From Mycolicibacterium arenosum (GTDB taxonomy: Bacteria; Actinomycetota; Actinomycetes; Mycobacteriales; Mycobacteriaceae), in contig NZ_JANDBD010000003.1 in NCBI RefSeq assembly GCF_024320865.1, positions 124,001 to 188,000 of the forward strand: a DNA stretch of 64,000 bases, read 5' to 3'. Position 1 is the stretch's first letter; the number at the start of each line of letters is the position of its first letter. Shown piece after piece: positions 1-8,908 of this stretch. The notes beneath the pieces were generated by a model. It did not search any database. It was not told where the DNA came from and saw only the letters and a program-made list of their open reading frames with translations. Both the position numbers and the translations under genes were made by a program.

Positions 1-726
1 GTTGTCGCGGACCGCGGCCACCAGCCGGTGTACGCGCAACGCGTGCCGCTCGTCCTCGGTCCGGGCGGCGAGTTCGGTCTCGAGGCCCAACACCACGCCC
101 TGGCAGTAGGTGTACTGCGCGCGCACCAGCGAGCCGGCCTTGATGCCGTCGAACACCAGGCCCGTCTCGGGGTCGATGAGGGTCTCGTCGATCCAGTCGG
201 CCATCTGCTGCGCTCGCCGCAGCCTGTCGTCGTAGCGGGCCAGGAAGATCCCGGCGGGCCCGTTGGCGGGGGCGTTGAAGAACTGGTCCTGCTTGCGCCA
301 CGGGATGCCGCCGCCGTCCTCGGGCACCCACGCGTTGAGGAACTGGTCGGCGAGCTTCTCCAGCGCCTTGGGCCGCTCGACGCCGCACAGCCGGCCCGCC
401 CGTTCGAGCGCGAGCGCCAGCCAGGCCATGTCGTCGTAGTAGTCGTTGATCCAGCGGCCGGTGTTGCGGATGCGGTGCGCGCGGATCTGTCGGTTGATCC
501 TGGTGAGGCGCTCGGGCTGCGGATCGCGCAGCTGCGCGTCGACCAGGTTGTCGAGTAGATGGGCCTGCCACCAGTAGTGCCACATGCGGAACGTGGAGTA
601 GCGCCGCTCGGTCGGCCATGCGACGACGCCGAGCTGAGTGCCCGGCAGGTGCCACAGCCGCTTCAGGTGCCGCTTCGCGATGGCCGCCTCCGAGCTGGCC
701 GCGCGATTCGCCCATAGCTGATCCAT
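1..726 (-). CDS. Glycoside hydrolase family 76 protein (partial, C-terminus off window)
   Basis: The N-terminal 242 residues of a GH76-type (alpha,alpha)6-barrel protein, the family of endo-alpha-1,6-mannanases. The reading frame runs uninterrupted off the left edge. The start is the ATG at 726 (MDQLWANRA), preceded by a purine-rich GGGAAGAAGAAC stretch that can act as the ribosome site. Visible family features are an aromatic-rich helix (FRMWHYWWQAHLLDN) and NDYYDDMAWLALALERAG, whose adjacent Asp-Asp is the expected GH76 catalytic pair. There is no signal peptide, so the protein is probably cytoplasmic, as for the mycobacterial homologue I recall as Rv0365c. Substrate is not shown by the sequence; mannan or lipomannan turnover would be inference. 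Confidence 0.8.
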   Translation of the reverse strand, partial: MDQLWANRAASSEAAIAKRHLKRLWHLPGTQLGVVAWPTERRYSTFRMWHYWWQAHLLDNLVDAQLRDPQPERLTRINRQIRAHRIRNTGRWINDYYDDMAWLALALERAGRLCGVERPKALEKLADQFLNAWVPEDGGGIPWRKQDQFFNAPANGPAGIFLARYDDRLRRAQQMADWIDETLIDPETGLVFDGIKAGSLVRAQYTYCQGVVLGLETELAARTEDERHALRVHRLVAAVRDN

Positions 727-731
727 TGTTC

Positions 732-787
732 TTCTTCCCGTCGCTTCGCTCGCCCTGGCGTTCTTCCCGTCGCTTCGCTCGCCCTGG
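732..787. repeat. Tandem 27-bp intergenic repeat, 29-bp period
   Basis: Two identical 27-bp units lie at 732-758 and 761-787, separated by 2 bp, in the gap between the GH76 start and the methyltransferase stop. On the minus strand each unit reads CCAGGGCGAGCGAAGCGACG followed by GGAAGAA, and the copy next to GH76 supplies its purine-rich leader. I recall GCGAGCGAAGCGA-type stretches as common between mycobacterial genes, but this was not checked. Confidence 0.8.
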
Positions 788-803
788 TGCCGTTGATCCT
801 GCC

Positions 804-1451
804 CTACCAGGCGGAGGAGAGGTCGGCGTGTTGCGTGATCCACGCGTGCATGGCGATACCGGCGGCGACGCCGGCGTTGATGCTGCGCGTCGAGCCGAAC
901 TGGGCGATCGACACCGTCAGTGACGCGCTGCGGCGAGCGGCCTCGGTGATTCCGGGCCCCTCCTGCCCGAAGACCAGCAGGCACTCCCGCGGCAACCGGG
1001 CACCTTCGATGGGCACCGAGCCCGGCACGTTGTCGACGGCGACCACCTCGAGTCCGGCCTCGGCCGCGAAGGACGTCAACGCCGCGGTGTCGTCGTGGTG
1101 GCGCAGCCGCTGGTAGCGGTCGGTGACCATGGCGCCGCGCCGATTCCACCGACGGCGGCCCACGATGTGCACGGTGTCGACGGCGAACGCGTTGGCGGTG
1201 CGGACGACGGCGCCGATGTTGGCGTCGCTGCCGAAGTTCTCGATCGCGATGTGCAGAGGGTGCCTGCGCTGGTCGATGTCGGCGATGATCGCCTCGCGGG
1301 TCCAGTAGCGGTAGGCGTCGACGACGTTGCGGGTGTCACCGGCGGCGAGCAACTCGGGGTCGTACCGAGGATCGTCGGGGAGTGGCCCCTGCCAGGGCCC
1401 GACCCCGACGCTGACGCCCGCCGTCCACTCCGTCGGCCCCGGCTCAGTCAC
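804..1451 (-). CDS. SpoU/TrmH-family RNA 2'-O-methyltransferase
   Basis: A 215-residue SPOUT-class methyltransferase that should transfer a methyl group from SAM to a ribose 2'-OH of tRNA or rRNA. All three SPOUT motifs are visible: motif 1 NIGAVVRTANAF (about residues 78-89), motif 2 LLVFGQEGPG (about 158) and motif 3 SIAQFGSTRSINAGVAAGIAM-like (about 177-197), which form the trefoil-knot SAM site. The start is GTG at 1451, overlapping the stop of the upstream lipoprotein gene by 8 nt, which implies translational coupling. It matches the family of M. tuberculosis Rv0380c (recalled). The target nucleotide cannot be told from sequence. Confidence 0.88.
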   Translation of the reverse strand: MTEPGPTEWTAGVSVGVGPWQGPLPDDPRYDPELLAAGDTRNVVDAYRYWTREAIIADIDQRRHPLHIAIENFGSDANIGAVVRTANAFAVDTVHIVGRRRWNRRGAMVTDRYQRLRHHDDTAALTSFAAEAGLEVVAVDNVPGSVPIEGARLPRECLLVFGQEGPGITEAARRSASLTVSIAQFGSTRSINAGVAAGIAMHAWITQHADLSSAW

Positions 1452-2346
1452 GCGGCGTCGTCCACAGCGCGGCGTGCGTGCCGATCACCGACACCGAGGA
1501 GTAGAGCAGCGCCTGATTGATCTCGCCCTGGGAGCACAGCGAGGCCCGCACCGACACGGCGTCGAGCGACGCGTCGGGCAGCACCAACAGCGACGCCCCG
1601 TACGCCGAGCACGCGGGCGACAGCCCCTGGCCGGGGACGCTGGGGGCGATCACGACCATCAGCGGCCCGCCCCGTGCCCTCGACTCGTCGCGGTATCTCT
1701 CGGCCAGGCCGGTGATGTCGAGCCCGAGCAGCATGTAGCCGTTGCCCTCGAACGCGGTCGGGTCACCCAGCGCCGTCGGGTTCAACTGGGCGCCGTCGTC
1801 GCGGAACGCCTCCACGCTGGTGGTGGTGAGCGCCAGCCCGGTGTCATTCTGCTCCACCGGCGGCAAGCCCAGCGGGTACGCCGCGGCGTAGGCGAACGTG
1901 GTGCCCTTCATGCGATCCTGCGGCGAGTAGGCGTACACCCCCCGAACCTGACTCTGGTCTCGCAGCGGGCCCAAACACACCGTCCCGGAGAGCCTTTCGG
2001 GAGTCGGCGACGTTGCTGGCCGAAGGTTGAGGTTCGTGACGCCGACGCATCCGCCGATGGCGTTGGCCTCGATCGGATGGGCCAGGGCGCCGTACAGCCC
2101 GAACCGCAGCGACTCCGCTGCGACGTGCTGGCCACCCGGTTGGGCCGCCGACGCGTCGACGTCGACGAGCACGTAATCGCCGTCGAAACGCAGGTTGGCG
2201 ACCGCGACGTTCCAGCCGATCACCTGCTGAGACTCGCCGATCGCCGCGGTCGGTGCGCCGTAGACGTCGGTGTCCGCGGCGTCGTCCGAGCATGCCACCA
2301 CCGCGACGGTGACGAGCGCCAGCAGAACGGCGAGGAGTGCGCGCAC
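1444..2346 (-). CDS. Putative lipoprotein of unknown function
   Basis: A 300-residue protein with a lipoprotein signal: Arg2, hydrophobic LLAVLLALVTVAVVA, then Cys19 (VVAC-SDD). The mature part is rich in turns and small residues and has four or more further cysteines, so disulfides are plausible. I recognise no domain; position suggests the family of M. tuberculosis Rv0381c. The start is GTG at 2346, chosen because it gives the signal peptide and overlaps the upstream SDR stop by one base (TAGTG). It sits in a coupled minus-strand run (SDR, lipoprotein, methyltransferase) downstream of ttfA, which suggests an envelope context. Confidence 0.75.
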   Translation of the reverse strand: MRALLAVLLALVTVAVVACSDDAADTDVYGAPTAAIGESQQVIGWNVAVANLRFDGDYVLVDVDASAAQPGGQHVAAESLRFGLYGALAHPIEANAIGGCVGVTNLNLRPATSPTPERLSGTVCLGPLRDQSQVRGVYAYSPQDRMKGTTFAYAAAYPLGLPPVEQNDTGLALTTTSVEAFRDDGAQLNPTALGDPTAFEGNGYMLLGLDITGLAERYRDESRARGGPLMVVIAPSVPGQGLSPACSAYGASLLVLPDASLDAVSVRASLCSQGEINQALLYSSVSVIGTHAALWTTPRD

Positions 2347-3122
2347 TAGGTCCGACCGCGACCGCGTCCGACCACTTTGGTCATGGCGCGCACCAGGTTT
2401 CGCGGCACCATCCGGCCGCCCGTGGTCAGCAGCTTGTACTGCAGTCCCGGGATGATCACGACCTCGTTCTTGGCGACTCCCGCCAGGGTGTCGCGCACCA
2501 CGTCGTCCACCTCGAGCCACAGGATCTTTGGCGTGCCCTCCATGTCGATGCCCGCGCGCTCGTGGAACTCGGTGCGGACGAAGCCCGGGCACAGGGCGTG
2601 CACGCCGACGCCGGTGCCGCCCAGCCCGTTGGCCAGCCCCTCGGAGAAGGAGATCACCCACGCCTTCGACGCCGAGTACGTCGACCCGCGGCCGGGAAGC
2701 AGCCCGGCCACGCTCGCGACGTTGATCACGGTGCCGGCGCCGGCGTCGAGCATCGCGGGCAGCACCGCGTGCGTCAGCTGCATGACGGCGGTGACGTTGA
2801 CGTCCAACTGCGACTGAAGTGTCGCGAAGTCGGCGGACCAGAACTCGCCGGAGGTGCCGAAGCCGGCGTTGTTGACGAGCACCCGGACCCCGGCGCGCAG
2901 CCGCTCGGCGACCTTCTCCCGGTCGGCGGCGACGGCGAGGTCGGCAGGCAGGACCTCGACGGCCGCGCCCGCCTCGTCTCGTAGTTCGGCCGCGAGCTGC
3001 TGCAGACGCTCGACGTCGCGCGCGACGAGAACCAGGTCGTGGCCCTCCACGGCGTAGCGGCGCGCGAACCCCGCCCCCAGTCCGGAGGTCGGTCCGGTGA
3101 TCAGTGCGACGGGTCGGGACAT
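2346..3122 (-). CDS. Short-chain dehydrogenase/reductase (SDR)
   Basis: A 258-residue classical SDR. The nucleotide-binding motif TGPTSGLG is at about residues 9-16, NNAG at about 89-92, the catalytic Ser in NVASVAG and the YSASK Tyr/Lys pair near residues 150-154. Cofactor is probably NAD(P)(H); the substrate is unknown. The ATG at 3122 (MSRPVALITG) places the Rossmann motif at the expected distance from the N-terminus; the same frame is open further upstream but lacks family similarity. It lies 14 bp from the ttfA stop and overlaps the next lipoprotein start, so it is probably co-transcribed with both. Confidence 0.88.
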   Translation of the reverse strand: MSRPVALITGPTSGLGAGFARRYAVEGHDLVLVARDVERLQQLAAELRDEAGAAVEVLPADLAVAADREKVAERLRAGVRVLVNNAGFGTSGEFWSADFATLQSQLDVNVTAVMQLTHAVLPAMLDAGAGTVINVASVAGLLPGRGSTYSASKAWVISFSEGLANGLGGTGVGVHALCPGFVRTEFHERAGIDMEGTPKILWLEVDDVVRDTLAGVAKNEVVIIPGLQYKLLTTGGRMVPRNLVRAMTKVVGRGRGRT

Positions 3123-3136
3123 GCCCGACAGGTTAC

Positions 3137-3940
3137 TTACCTCTGGTAATGCGGCGACTGGCGGCCGTTGCGGGCCTGCGGGCGCTGCTGCGTGTAGCGG
3201 CCGACGTCGGCGGGGCCCGCCGGCTGGTCGCTGCGGCCGGTGGGCAGTTCGGCCGGGCGGGCGAGCGGTCGGCTGGGCGCGGCGGGCCTGCGGGCGATCG
3301 CCTGGCCCGTGACGCCGTGCTGGCCGGGCTGCGGAACCGGCGGCAGAACGCGCAGCAGGTCGTTGAACTGGCGGACCGTGAGCAGACCCTCGTCCCACTG
3401 GGCGCGGGTGCTGCCGATCGGCATGGACACCAGCGTCCAGTTCTGCTCGTTCCACATGATCTCGGCGCAGTCGGGGGCGGCGTGGGCGAACGTCACCATC
3501 CGCCTGTCGCACGCGCGGCGCGCGGCGTCCAGGTTCGTCGAGTAGACCATCCGCGGGCCGATGGCGCCGAGCAGCCAGATGTCGCCCTCGCGTGGTTCCT
3601 TGATGTCCTTGAGCCGCATGTCCACGACGACGTTGGTGCCGACCTTGCGATGCAGCGCGATGACCGTGGCCACGTCTTCGAGGTCGAAGATGAAGACGGC
3701 CTCACCGCGGATCTGCCCGAGCACCACGTTCTTGGCGGTGACGTCGCCGACGGTGGACATGACGCCGCGCTTCCAGCGCTTCACGATGTCGTGGTTCTCG
3801 TGCTCGTAGTCGAACCCGTGACTCTTCGCCCACGACTTGCGCCGCCGCCCGAGACCGCGCTTCTTGTCGAGATCCACGTACAGCAGTACGCCCGCACCCA
3901 CGAAACAGAGTGCGGACAGCGTGAACCAGAGGGGCACCAT
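3137..3940 (-). CDS. ttfA: TtfA-like trehalose monomycolate transport factor
   Basis: A 267-residue protein with one N-terminal membrane segment (about residues 4-24), then a basic stretch (KKRGLGRRRKSW) and a cytoplasmic domain, ending in a Gln/Pro/Arg-rich disordered tail from about residue 205. This layout, and its place next to clpB, match M. tuberculosis Rv0383c and its M. smegmatis homologue, described as TtfA, an essential partner of the trehalose-monomycolate flippase MmpL3. The assignment rests on architecture, sequence character and synteny; I could not align it. It starts at ATG 3940, divergent from the SDR at 4120. Confidence 0.78.
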   Translation of the reverse strand: MVPLWFTLSALCFVGAGVLLYVDLDKKRGLGRRRKSWAKSHGFDYEHENHDIVKRWKRGVMSTVGDVTAKNVVLGQIRGEAVFIFDLEDVATVIALHRKVGTNVVVDMRLKDIKEPREGDIWLLGAIGPRMVYSTNLDAARRACDRRMVTFAHAAPDCAEIMWNEQNWTLVSMPIGSTRAQWDEGLLTVRQFNDLLRVLPPVPQPGQHGVTGQAIARRPAAPSRPLARPAELPTGRSDQPAGPADVGRYTQQRPQARNGRQSPHYQR

Positions 3941-4119
3941 TGCCTGACAGCCTACTTGCTGGTAGCGCTTTCGCCCGAACTCGAAAAGGTCACAACCCGG
4001 TTACCAGGGAAGAGTTCCTCCTGCGAGCAGACCCGAGGGGCCCCGAATCGCGGCGATTGAGGGCCGTTCACGTCTGCTCGGCGGACGAATCGACGAGAAG
4101 AGTCGCGCACAATGATCCG

Positions 4120-4800
4120 ATGAGCGACCTCTCCGGCAAGGCCTTCCTCGTCGTCGGCGCCACCGGCGCCCTCGGTTCACGCATCGCCCGACTGCTGGCC
4201 GGTCGCGGCGCCGACCTGACGATCAGCGGCCGTTCGGCTGACGCACTGGCCGCCCTCGGCATCGACGGGGCGCACATCCACTCAGCCGACCTGCGCGAAC
4301 CGGACGCCCCGCGCTCGCTGGTGGAGGCCGCGGTCACGCAGCACGGACGGCTCGACGGCGTGATCATCGCCGCCGGGGTGGTGGCCTTCGGTCCGGTCAC
4401 CGACATCGACGACGACACCGTCGACGACCTGGTGCTCGTCGACTTCCTCGCCCCGCTGCGACTGGTCCGCGCGGCGCTGCCGGCCATGGAGGCGGGCGGC
4501 GTGATCGCGGGGATCAGCGCCGTGGTCGCCGAGCAGCCGCTGCCCAACATGGCCGTCTACTCGGCGGTTAAAGCGGCGGCGGCGGCGTTGTTCACCGCGG
4601 TCCGCACCGAAGCGCGCCGCCGCAAGATCCGCATCGTCGACGTCCGGCCGCCGCACACCGAGACCGGGCTGGCCGATCGCGCGATCGCCGGCGACCCGCC
4701 GAAGCTGCCGACCGGCCTCGACCCCGACGCGGTGGCGGCGAGGATCGTCGAGGCCGTCCTCGGTAAGGAGACCGACGTTCCCAGCGCCGCGTTCAGCTAG
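4120..4800 (+). CDS. Short-chain dehydrogenase/reductase (SDR)
   Basis: A 226-residue SDR with a compact Rossmann fold. Glycine motif GATGALG is at about residues 13-19, an AAGVVAFGPV strand corresponds to the NNAG region, and the catalytic YSAVK lies near residue 147 with Ser in GISAVV upstream. The start is ATG 4120 (MSDLSGK); a longer open frame upstream has no family signature. It is short for the family, with a reduced C-terminal substrate loop. Its stop shares a CTAG with the convergent hydrolase at 4797. Substrate unknown. Confidence 0.85.
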   Translation: MSDLSGKAFLVVGATGALGSRIARLLAGRGADLTISGRSADALAALGIDGAHIHSADLREPDAPRSLVEAAVTQHGRLDGVIIAAGVVAFGPVTDIDDDTVDDLVLVDFLAPLRLVRAALPAMEAGGVIAGISAVVAEQPLPNMAVYSAVKAAAAALFTAVRTEARRRKIRIVDVRPPHTETGLADRAIAGDPPKLPTGLDPDAVAARIVEAVLGKETDVPSAAFS

Positions 4801-6095
4801 CCGGGATACATCGCGGCGGCCAGGTCGAGGATCTCGGCTCGGTCGGCGGCCAGCAGGAAACCGTGCCGGATCGTCTGATCGAGGGCCGTTTCGAAGCGCG
4901 CCAGGTAGTCGCCGCTCCCGGCGGGGTACAGCGCGGCGAGGGTCGCGGCGTCGAACACCTCCCCCGAGCCGAACAGGAACGACATCGGGGTTTCATCCGG
5001 AGCGGTGCCCGACGTGCGGGCCGCGGGCACGTCGACCCACGGAATGCGGACGCCTCCGGTGGCAAGACCGTTGGCGTCGAGGACGAGCGCGCCGTCAGCC
5101 AGCTCCAGCGGCGGGGCGGTGGACGGTGGGACGCCGTCGCGCACCCAGCGGTGCAGGGCGGCGACGGCGGCTTGCAGCACGTAGTGGTGTTGCGGCGCGA
5201 AGTTGATGTAGTACGACAGCTGCTGGCCCATGAGCTGGTCGGTCGGCGCGTAGGCCGCCGCGAGTTCGGTGAGCGATGCGGCGCCGCTGTCGATGAAGCC
5301 GACCTTGATCGTGTAGTTGTCCGCGTGGGCGCTGCCCGGTAGCTCCCAGGCGCGCAGGTGCTCGTCGTCCGGGCGTCGCGCGTGTCGATAGCCGAGCAGG
5401 TGCCCGTCGAGCAGATCCGTCTCGGTGATCACGGTCAGGACGGGAACCCTCAGGTCGTCGCGAAACGGCGCGGGCGTCGTCGTCTCGAGCGCACTGCTGC
5501 CGTCGAGCGGGGCAGCGGTGCCGAAGCGCGAGTGAACGAGGAACCCGTCGTAGACGGCCGCTTCCGCGTCGACGTCGTTGACGTAGGTGGTCAGGAACAT
5601 CGCCGACTGCGACTCGCCGACCGCCAGCACGTACTCGGGTCGAAGCCCGAATTCACCGTCGCGGACGAGGCGGCCCATCCGGGTGTAGATGTCGTAGGCG
5701 TAGGCGTCGCCGGGATGGTTCAGCGGCGAATAGCGTTCGGCGTCTTGGGCTTTCAGCGACATGTCGATGCCGACGAGATTGTCGCCGCCTTCGACGCCGA
5801 CGCGCTGCACGGACACCGCGATGTAGCCGTACCCCGCTCGGACCAGCTCTCGGTGCGCCATGAACCAGACCGCGGGGGCGTCGATGCCGCCGCTGACGTT
5901 CAGCCACTCGACGACGACGGTGCCGTTGAACTCCGGTGGGGTGAGCGTGACCACCCGCGTCGTGTAGTCGGCCCGCTCCCCCGATGACGCCGTGGCGGTA
6001 CCGGACACGAAGTACTCGTCGGCGGAGTAGCCGAGGAGCGAGATGTCGTAGGCGCCCAGCAAGAGGTTCGGCGGTCCGGGAACGTGGGATATCAC
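4797..6095 (-). CDS. Alpha/beta-hydrolase domain protein
   Basis: A 432-residue protein of the large 'alpha/beta hydrolase domain' family, longer than classical esterases. The nucleophile elbow is AVGESQS with Ser162; later Asp (TETDLLDG) and His (GSAHADNY) are good candidates for the acid and base. There is no signal peptide or membrane segment, so it is probably cytoplasmic. The substrate is unknown; carboxyl-ester hydrolysis is the family expectation. It is monocistronic, ends in a 4-nt CTAG overlap with the convergent SDR, and its start lies beyond the clpB terminator. Confidence 0.72.
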   Translation of the reverse strand: MISHVPGPPNLLLGAYDISLLGYSADEYFVSGTATASSGERADYTTRVVTLTPPEFNGTVVVEWLNVSGGIDAPAVWFMAHRELVRAGYGYIAVSVQRVGVEGGDNLVGIDMSLKAQDAERYSPLNHPGDAYAYDIYTRMGRLVRDGEFGLRPEYVLAVGESQSAMFLTTYVNDVDAEAAVYDGFLVHSRFGTAAPLDGSSALETTTPAPFRDDLRVPVLTVITETDLLDGHLLGYRHARRPDDEHLRAWELPGSAHADNYTIKVGFIDSGAASLTELAAAYAPTDQLMGQQLSYYINFAPQHHYVLQAAVAALHRWVRDGVPPSTAPPLELADGALVLDANGLATGGVRIPWVDVPAARTSGTAPDETPMSFLFGSGEVFDAATLAALYPAGSGDYLARFETALDQTIRHGFLLAADRAEILDLAAAMYPG

Positions 6096-6111
6096 GCCCC
6101 CATCTTGCGAC

Positions 6112-6155
6112 TTCGGCGCGCTTACGACCCAACCTCGGGTCGTGAGCGCGCCGAA
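6112..6155 (-). terminator. Stem-loop downstream of clpB
   Basis: Inverted repeat with 19-bp arms at 6112-6130 and 6137-6155, one mismatch, and a 6-nt loop (AACCTC). It lies just after the clpB stop and before the hydrolase start, so it should end clpB transcription. There is no U-tract, as is usual in mycobacteria. Confidence 0.7.
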
Positions 6156-6163
6156 ATCACGGG

Positions 6164-8710
6164 TTAGCCGAGAACCAGGCCGTCGCCGTCGGGGGTGACG
6201 TTGACGGGAACCACGTCGCCGTCGTGCACCTCACCGGCCAGCAACATTTTGGCCAACTGGTCGCCGATCGCCTGCTGGATCAGCCTGCGCAGCGGCCGCG
6301 CACCGTACTGCGGGTCGAACCCGCGCTCGGCCAGCCATTGCTTGGCGGGCAACGACACCTCGAGGGTGAGCCTGCGCTGGCTCAGGCGCTTCTGCAGCTG
6401 GGCCAGTTGGATGTCCACGATCGACACCAACTCGTCGGGCTGCAGGCTGTCGAAGACGATGACGTCGTCGAGCCGGTTGATGAACTCGGGCTTGAACGCC
6501 GAGCGCACCGCCGCCATCACCTGCTCCTCGGAACCGCCTGCACCGAGATTGGAGGTCAGGACCAGGATGGTGTTCCGGAAATCGACCGTCCGGCCCTGAC
6601 CGTCGGTCAGCCTGCCCTCGTCGAGCACTGCGAGCAGCACGTCGAACACGTCCGGGTGGGCCTTCTCCACCTCGTCGAACAGCACCACCGAGTACGGGCG
6701 TCGACGCACGGCCTCGGTCAGCTGACCGCCCTGGTCGTAGCCGATGTAGCCGGGAGGCGCACCGACCAGCCTTGCGACGGAGTGCTTCTCGCCGTACTCG
6801 CTCATGTCGATGCGGATCATCGCCCGCTCGTCGTCGAACAGGAACTCCGCCAACGCCTTTGCGAGTTCGGTCTTGCCGACGCCCGTCGGGCCCAGGAACA
6901 TGAACGAACCGGTCGGCCGGTTGGGATCGGCAACGCCGGCGCGCGTCCGGCGCACCGCATCGGACACCGCCTGCACGGCCTTGACCTGGCCGACGACCCG
7001 CTTGCCCAGCTCGGATTCCATCCGCAGCAGCTTGGCGGTCTCGCCCTCCAGCATCCGGCCGGCCGGGATCCCGGTCCACGCCGACACCACATCGGCGATG
7101 TCGTCGGGTCCGACCTCCTCCTTGAGCATCACGTTCTCGCGAGCCTCGGCCACGGGCAGAGCCGCGTCGAGCTTCTTCTCGAGCTCGGGGATGCGGCCGT
7201 AGCGGAGTTCGGAGGCCTTGGCCAGGTCGCCGTCACGCTCGGCCCGGTCGGCCTCGCCGCGCAGCCTGTCCAACTGCTCGGTGAAGTCGCGGACGACGTC
7301 GATGGCGCTCTTCTCGTTCTGCCAGCGCGTGGTCAGCTCGGCGAGCGTCTCCTTCTTGTCGGCCAGTTCGGCGCGCAGCTTCTCCAGCCGATCCTTCGAC
7401 GCGTCGTCCGATTCCTTGGCCAGTGCCATCTCCTCGATCTCGAGACGACGGACGATCCGCTCGACCTCGTCGATCTCGACGGGCCGCGAGTCGATCTCCA
7501 TGCGCAGCCGGGAGGCGGCCTCGTCGACCAGGTCGATGGCCTTGTCCGGCAGGAAGCGCGAGGTGATGTAGCGGTCACTGAGCGTGGCCGCCGCGACCAG
7601 GGCCGAGTCGGTGATGCGGACACCGTGGTGCACCTCGTAGCGGTCCTTGAGCCCGCGCAGGATGCCGACGGTGTCGTCGACCGACGGCTCACCGACCAGC
7701 ACCTGCTGGAACCGTCGCTCGAGCGCGGCGTCCTTCTCGATGTACTTGCGGTACTCCTCGAGCGTGGTCGCCCCGACCATCCGCAGCTCGCCTCGGGCCA
7801 GCATCGGCTTGATCATGTTCCCCGCGTCCATCGCCGACTCGCCGGTCGCACCGGCACCGACGATGGTGTGCAACTCGTCGATGAACGTGATGACCTGGCC
7901 TGCCGAGTTCTTGATGTCGTCGAGCACGGCCTTCAGCCGCTCCTCGAATTCACCGCGGTACTTGGCACCCGCGACCATCGAGCCCATATCCAGGGACACG
8001 ACGGTCTTGTCGCGCAGGCTCTCCGGCACGTCGCCGGCGATGATGCGCTGCGCGAGGCCCTCGACGATCGCCGTCTTGCCGACGCCGGGTTCGCCGATGA
8101 GCACCGGGTTGTTCTTGGTGCGGCGGCTCAACACCTGAACGACGCGACGAATCTCGTTGTCGCGCCCGATAACCGGGTCGAGCTTGCCCTCGCGGGCAGC
8201 GGCGGTCAGGTCGGTGGAGTACTTCTCCAAAGCCTGATACGTGCCCTCGGGGTCGGGGCTGGTGACGCGTGCGCTGCCGCGCACCTTCGTGAACGCCTCT
8301 CGCAGCGCCTGCGGCGACGCGCCGTGGTTGGTCAGCAGCTTGGCGACCTCCGACGTGCCGCTGGCGAGGCCGACCAGCAGGTGCTCGGTGGAGACGTACT
8401 CGTCGTCCATCTCGGTCGCCAGGTGCTGCGCGGTCGTGATGGCGGAGATCGACTCCGTCGACAGCTGCGGTTGCGAGTTGGACCCGGACGCGCTGGGCAG
8501 CCGCGCGATGAGGCGTTCGGCCTCGGCGCGGATGGTCGCGGGCTCGACTCCGACCGCCTCCAGCAGTGGCGCGGCGATGCCGTCGTTCTGCGTGAGCAAC
8601 GCCATCAGCAGGTGGGCGGGCGTGATCTGCGGGTTTCCGGCAGCAGTAGCCGCCTGAAGCGCCGCGGTCAGGGCCGCCTGGGTCTTCGTGGTCGGATTGA
8701 ACGAGTCCAC
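6164..8710 (-). CDS. clpB: ATP-dependent disaggregase ClpB (Hsp100)
   Basis: An 848-residue hexameric AAA+ disaggregase, the length known for mycobacterial ClpB; it threads aggregated proteins through its pore and hands them to DnaK-DnaJ-GrpE. Domains in order: N-terminal Clp repeats (about 1-145), first AAA+ with GEPGVGKT and Walker [11 protein letters not shown], the ClpB-specific coiled-coil middle domain (about 400-520), second AAA+ with [12 protein letters not shown] and [12 protein letters not shown], and a C-terminal D2-small domain with GARPLRR. It starts at GTG 8710 ([10 protein letters not shown]) behind a strong GGAGGT. An HspR operator and SigH-type promoter lie upstream. Confidence 0.97.
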   Translation of the reverse strand: MDSFNPTTKTQAALTAALQAATAAGNPQITPAHLLMALLTQNDGIAAPLLEAVGVEPATIRAEAERLIARLPSASGSNSQPQLSTESISAITTAQHLATEMDDEYVSTEHLLVGLASGTSEVAKLLTNHGASPQALREAFTKVRGSARVTSPDPEGTYQALEKYSTDLTAAAREGKLDPVIGRDNEIRRVVQVLSRRTKNNPVLIGEPGVGKTAIVEGLAQRIIAGDVPESLRDKTVVSLDMGSMVAGAKYRGEFEERLKAVLDDIKNSAGQVITFIDELHTIVGAGATGESAMDAGNMIKPMLARGELRMVGATTLEEYRKYIEKDAALERRFQQVLVGEPSVDDTVGILRGLKDRYEVHHGVRITDSALVAAATLSDRYITSRFLPDKAIDLVDEAASRLRMEIDSRPVEIDEVERIVRRLEIEEMALAKESDDASKDRLEKLRAELADKKETLAELTTRWQNEKSAIDVVRDFTEQLDRLRGEADRAERDGDLAKASELRYGRIPELEKKLDAALPVAEARENVMLKEEVGPDDIADVVSAWTGIPAGRMLEGETAKLLRMESELGKRVVGQVKAVQAVSDAVRRTRAGVADPNRPTGSFMFLGPTGVGKTELAKALAEFLFDDERAMIRIDMSEYGEKHSVARLVGAPPGYIGYDQGGQLTEAVRRRPYSVVLFDEVEKAHPDVFDVLLAVLDEGRLTDGQGRTVDFRNTILVLTSNLGAGGSEEQVMAAVRSAFKPEFINRLDDVIVFDSLQPDELVSIVDIQLAQLQKRLSQRRLTLEVSLPAKQWLAERGFDPQYGARPLRRLIQQAIGDQLAKMLLAGEVHDGDVVPVNVTPDGDGLVLG

Positions 8711-8776
8711 GACACCTCCATTTCGATGTCTGGTGGCCGCAGGACACGGCCACGGAAAATGCTTGTCGGGTCGTAC

Positions 8777-8802
8777 AACGTCGATAAGGTTGAGTCTGTT
8801 CC
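8777..8802 (-). promoter_or_regulatory. Predicted SigH-type promoter of clpB
   Basis: On the minus strand GGAACA (8802-8797) is followed after exactly 16 nt by CGTT (8780-8777), matching the SigH/SigE-type consensus GGAAYA-N16-20-SGTT. Transcription would start near 8770, about 60 nt before the GTG. The -35 element lies inside the HspR operator, so repressor and polymerase should compete. Confidence 0.6.
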
Positions 8803-8809
8803 GCTCAAG
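8789..8809. promoter_or_regulatory. HAIR element (HspR operator) of clpB
   Basis: GTTGAGT-N7-GCTCAAG, matching the HspR consensus CTTGAGT-N7-ACTCAAG with one change in each arm. It is the expected target of the HspR encoded at 21227-21589. Confidence 0.85.
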
Positions 8810-8908
8810 TCTAACGAATATCCCGTTGGGCATACCCGAAATAGAGACCAAAGGCCTCTAGGTGTGCCGGGCCCGACCGTCGACCCGCCGGCCCTGCACA
8901 CTGTTCCC

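Noticed and set aside
3104..4060. Plus-strand frame opposite ttfA
   Set aside because: No family features; the minus frame has a clear N-terminal helix and domain in conserved position beside clpB.
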